Assembly: GCA_041748615.1 (NCBI GenBank)
Contig: JBGTCY010000263.1
Location: forward strand, 1-13,379
DNA from: JBGTCY01 sp041748615
GTDB lineage: Bacteria; Bacteroidota; Bacteroidia; Chitinophagales; CAIOSU01
DNA length: 13,379 nt
Reading direction: 5' to 3'
A program made the position numbers and the translations under genes. Shown here one piece after another: positions 13,272-13,379 of the stretch (position 1 is its first letter; each line of letters starts with the position of its first letter). The notes below the pieces were generated by a model that was given only the letters and a program-made list of their open reading frames with translations, had not been told where the DNA came from and ran no database searches.

Positions 13272-13379
13272 ATGGATGCGAAAACCCTGATTTTGTTAAT
13301 TCCCGTCTTTGGTATCTTCGGGCTGTTTTATACCTTCTGGAAATCCGCCTGGGTAACTAAACAAGATGCCGGTACGGAC
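13272..13379 (+). CDS. hppA: Membrane-bound ion-translocating pyrophosphatase, N-terminal fragment
   Basis: Only the first 36 codons are in the window; the gene runs off the right edge. They encode MDAKTLILLIPVFGIFGLFYTFWK followed by SAWVTKQDAGTD: one hydrophobic helix (about 5-23) and the WV-S/T-KQDAG motif familiar from the N-terminus of Bacteroidota HppA. The full protein (usually 700 or more residues, many membrane helices) would pump sodium or protons across the inner membrane using pyrophosphate hydrolysis. The pumped ion cannot be told from this part. A good promoter match lies upstream, so it is probably transcribed on its own. Confidence 0.8.
   Translation, partial: MDAKTLILLIPVFGIFGLFYTFWKSAWVTKQDAGTD

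Overview
The window looks like a chromosomal segment of a Bacteroidota bacterium, perhaps a Chitinophagales- or Sphingobacteriales-like environmental lineage. Five signs support this. There is a secreted hydrolase ending in a type IX secretion (T9SS) C-terminal sorting domain. An ECF sigma factor sits beside a membrane-tethered beta-barrel protein of a kind seen in this phylum. There is a TPR/PD40/OmpA lipoprotein with PorE-like architecture. The N-terminus of a membrane pyrophosphatase carries a WVTKQDAG motif familiar from this phylum. Finally, A-rich leaders replace Shine-Dalgarno sequences, and several promoter candidates resemble the Bacteroidota TTTG / TAnnTTTG pattern.

Layout. Positions 1-96 are a degenerate ACGATTA-type repeat leading into the B subunit of a 3-oxoacid CoA-transferase (97-753). 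A T9SS-exported alpha/beta hydrolase follows (868-2394), then a gene-free 437-base stretch with a degenerate repeat. An ECF sigma factor (2832-3404) and a 414-residue protein with a conserved cytoplasmic N-terminus, one membrane segment and a beta-barrel-like C-terminus (3566-4810) form a probable regulatory pair. Two minus-strand genes follow: an HI0933/YhiN-type flavoprotein (4996-6228) and a histidine-rich TPR lipoprotein (6332-8059). A 391-base divergent intergenic region with a palindromic repeat element separates these from parA-parB (8451-10162, overlapping by 4 bases). After parB come a dispersed-repeat-like palindrome, a strongly structured leader, and queE (10419-11072). Next is the TPR/PD40/OmpA lipoprotein (11120-13057). 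The window ends in the first 36 codons of hppA, behind the best promoter match in the window (13272-13379).

How the genes fit together. Most are housekeeping or envelope genes: chromosome segregation (ParAB), queuosine synthesis (QueE), pyrophosphate-driven ion pumping (HppA) and CoA transfer. The hydrolase is a T9SS cargo, and the OmpA-type lipoprotein could be a periplasmic/outer-membrane part of that secretion system. I saw no phage, IS transposase, CRISPR array, tRNA or rRNA. The least explained items are the structured RNA-like leader before queE, the sigma factor/barrel pair, and the His-rich conserved motifs of the TPR lipoprotein.
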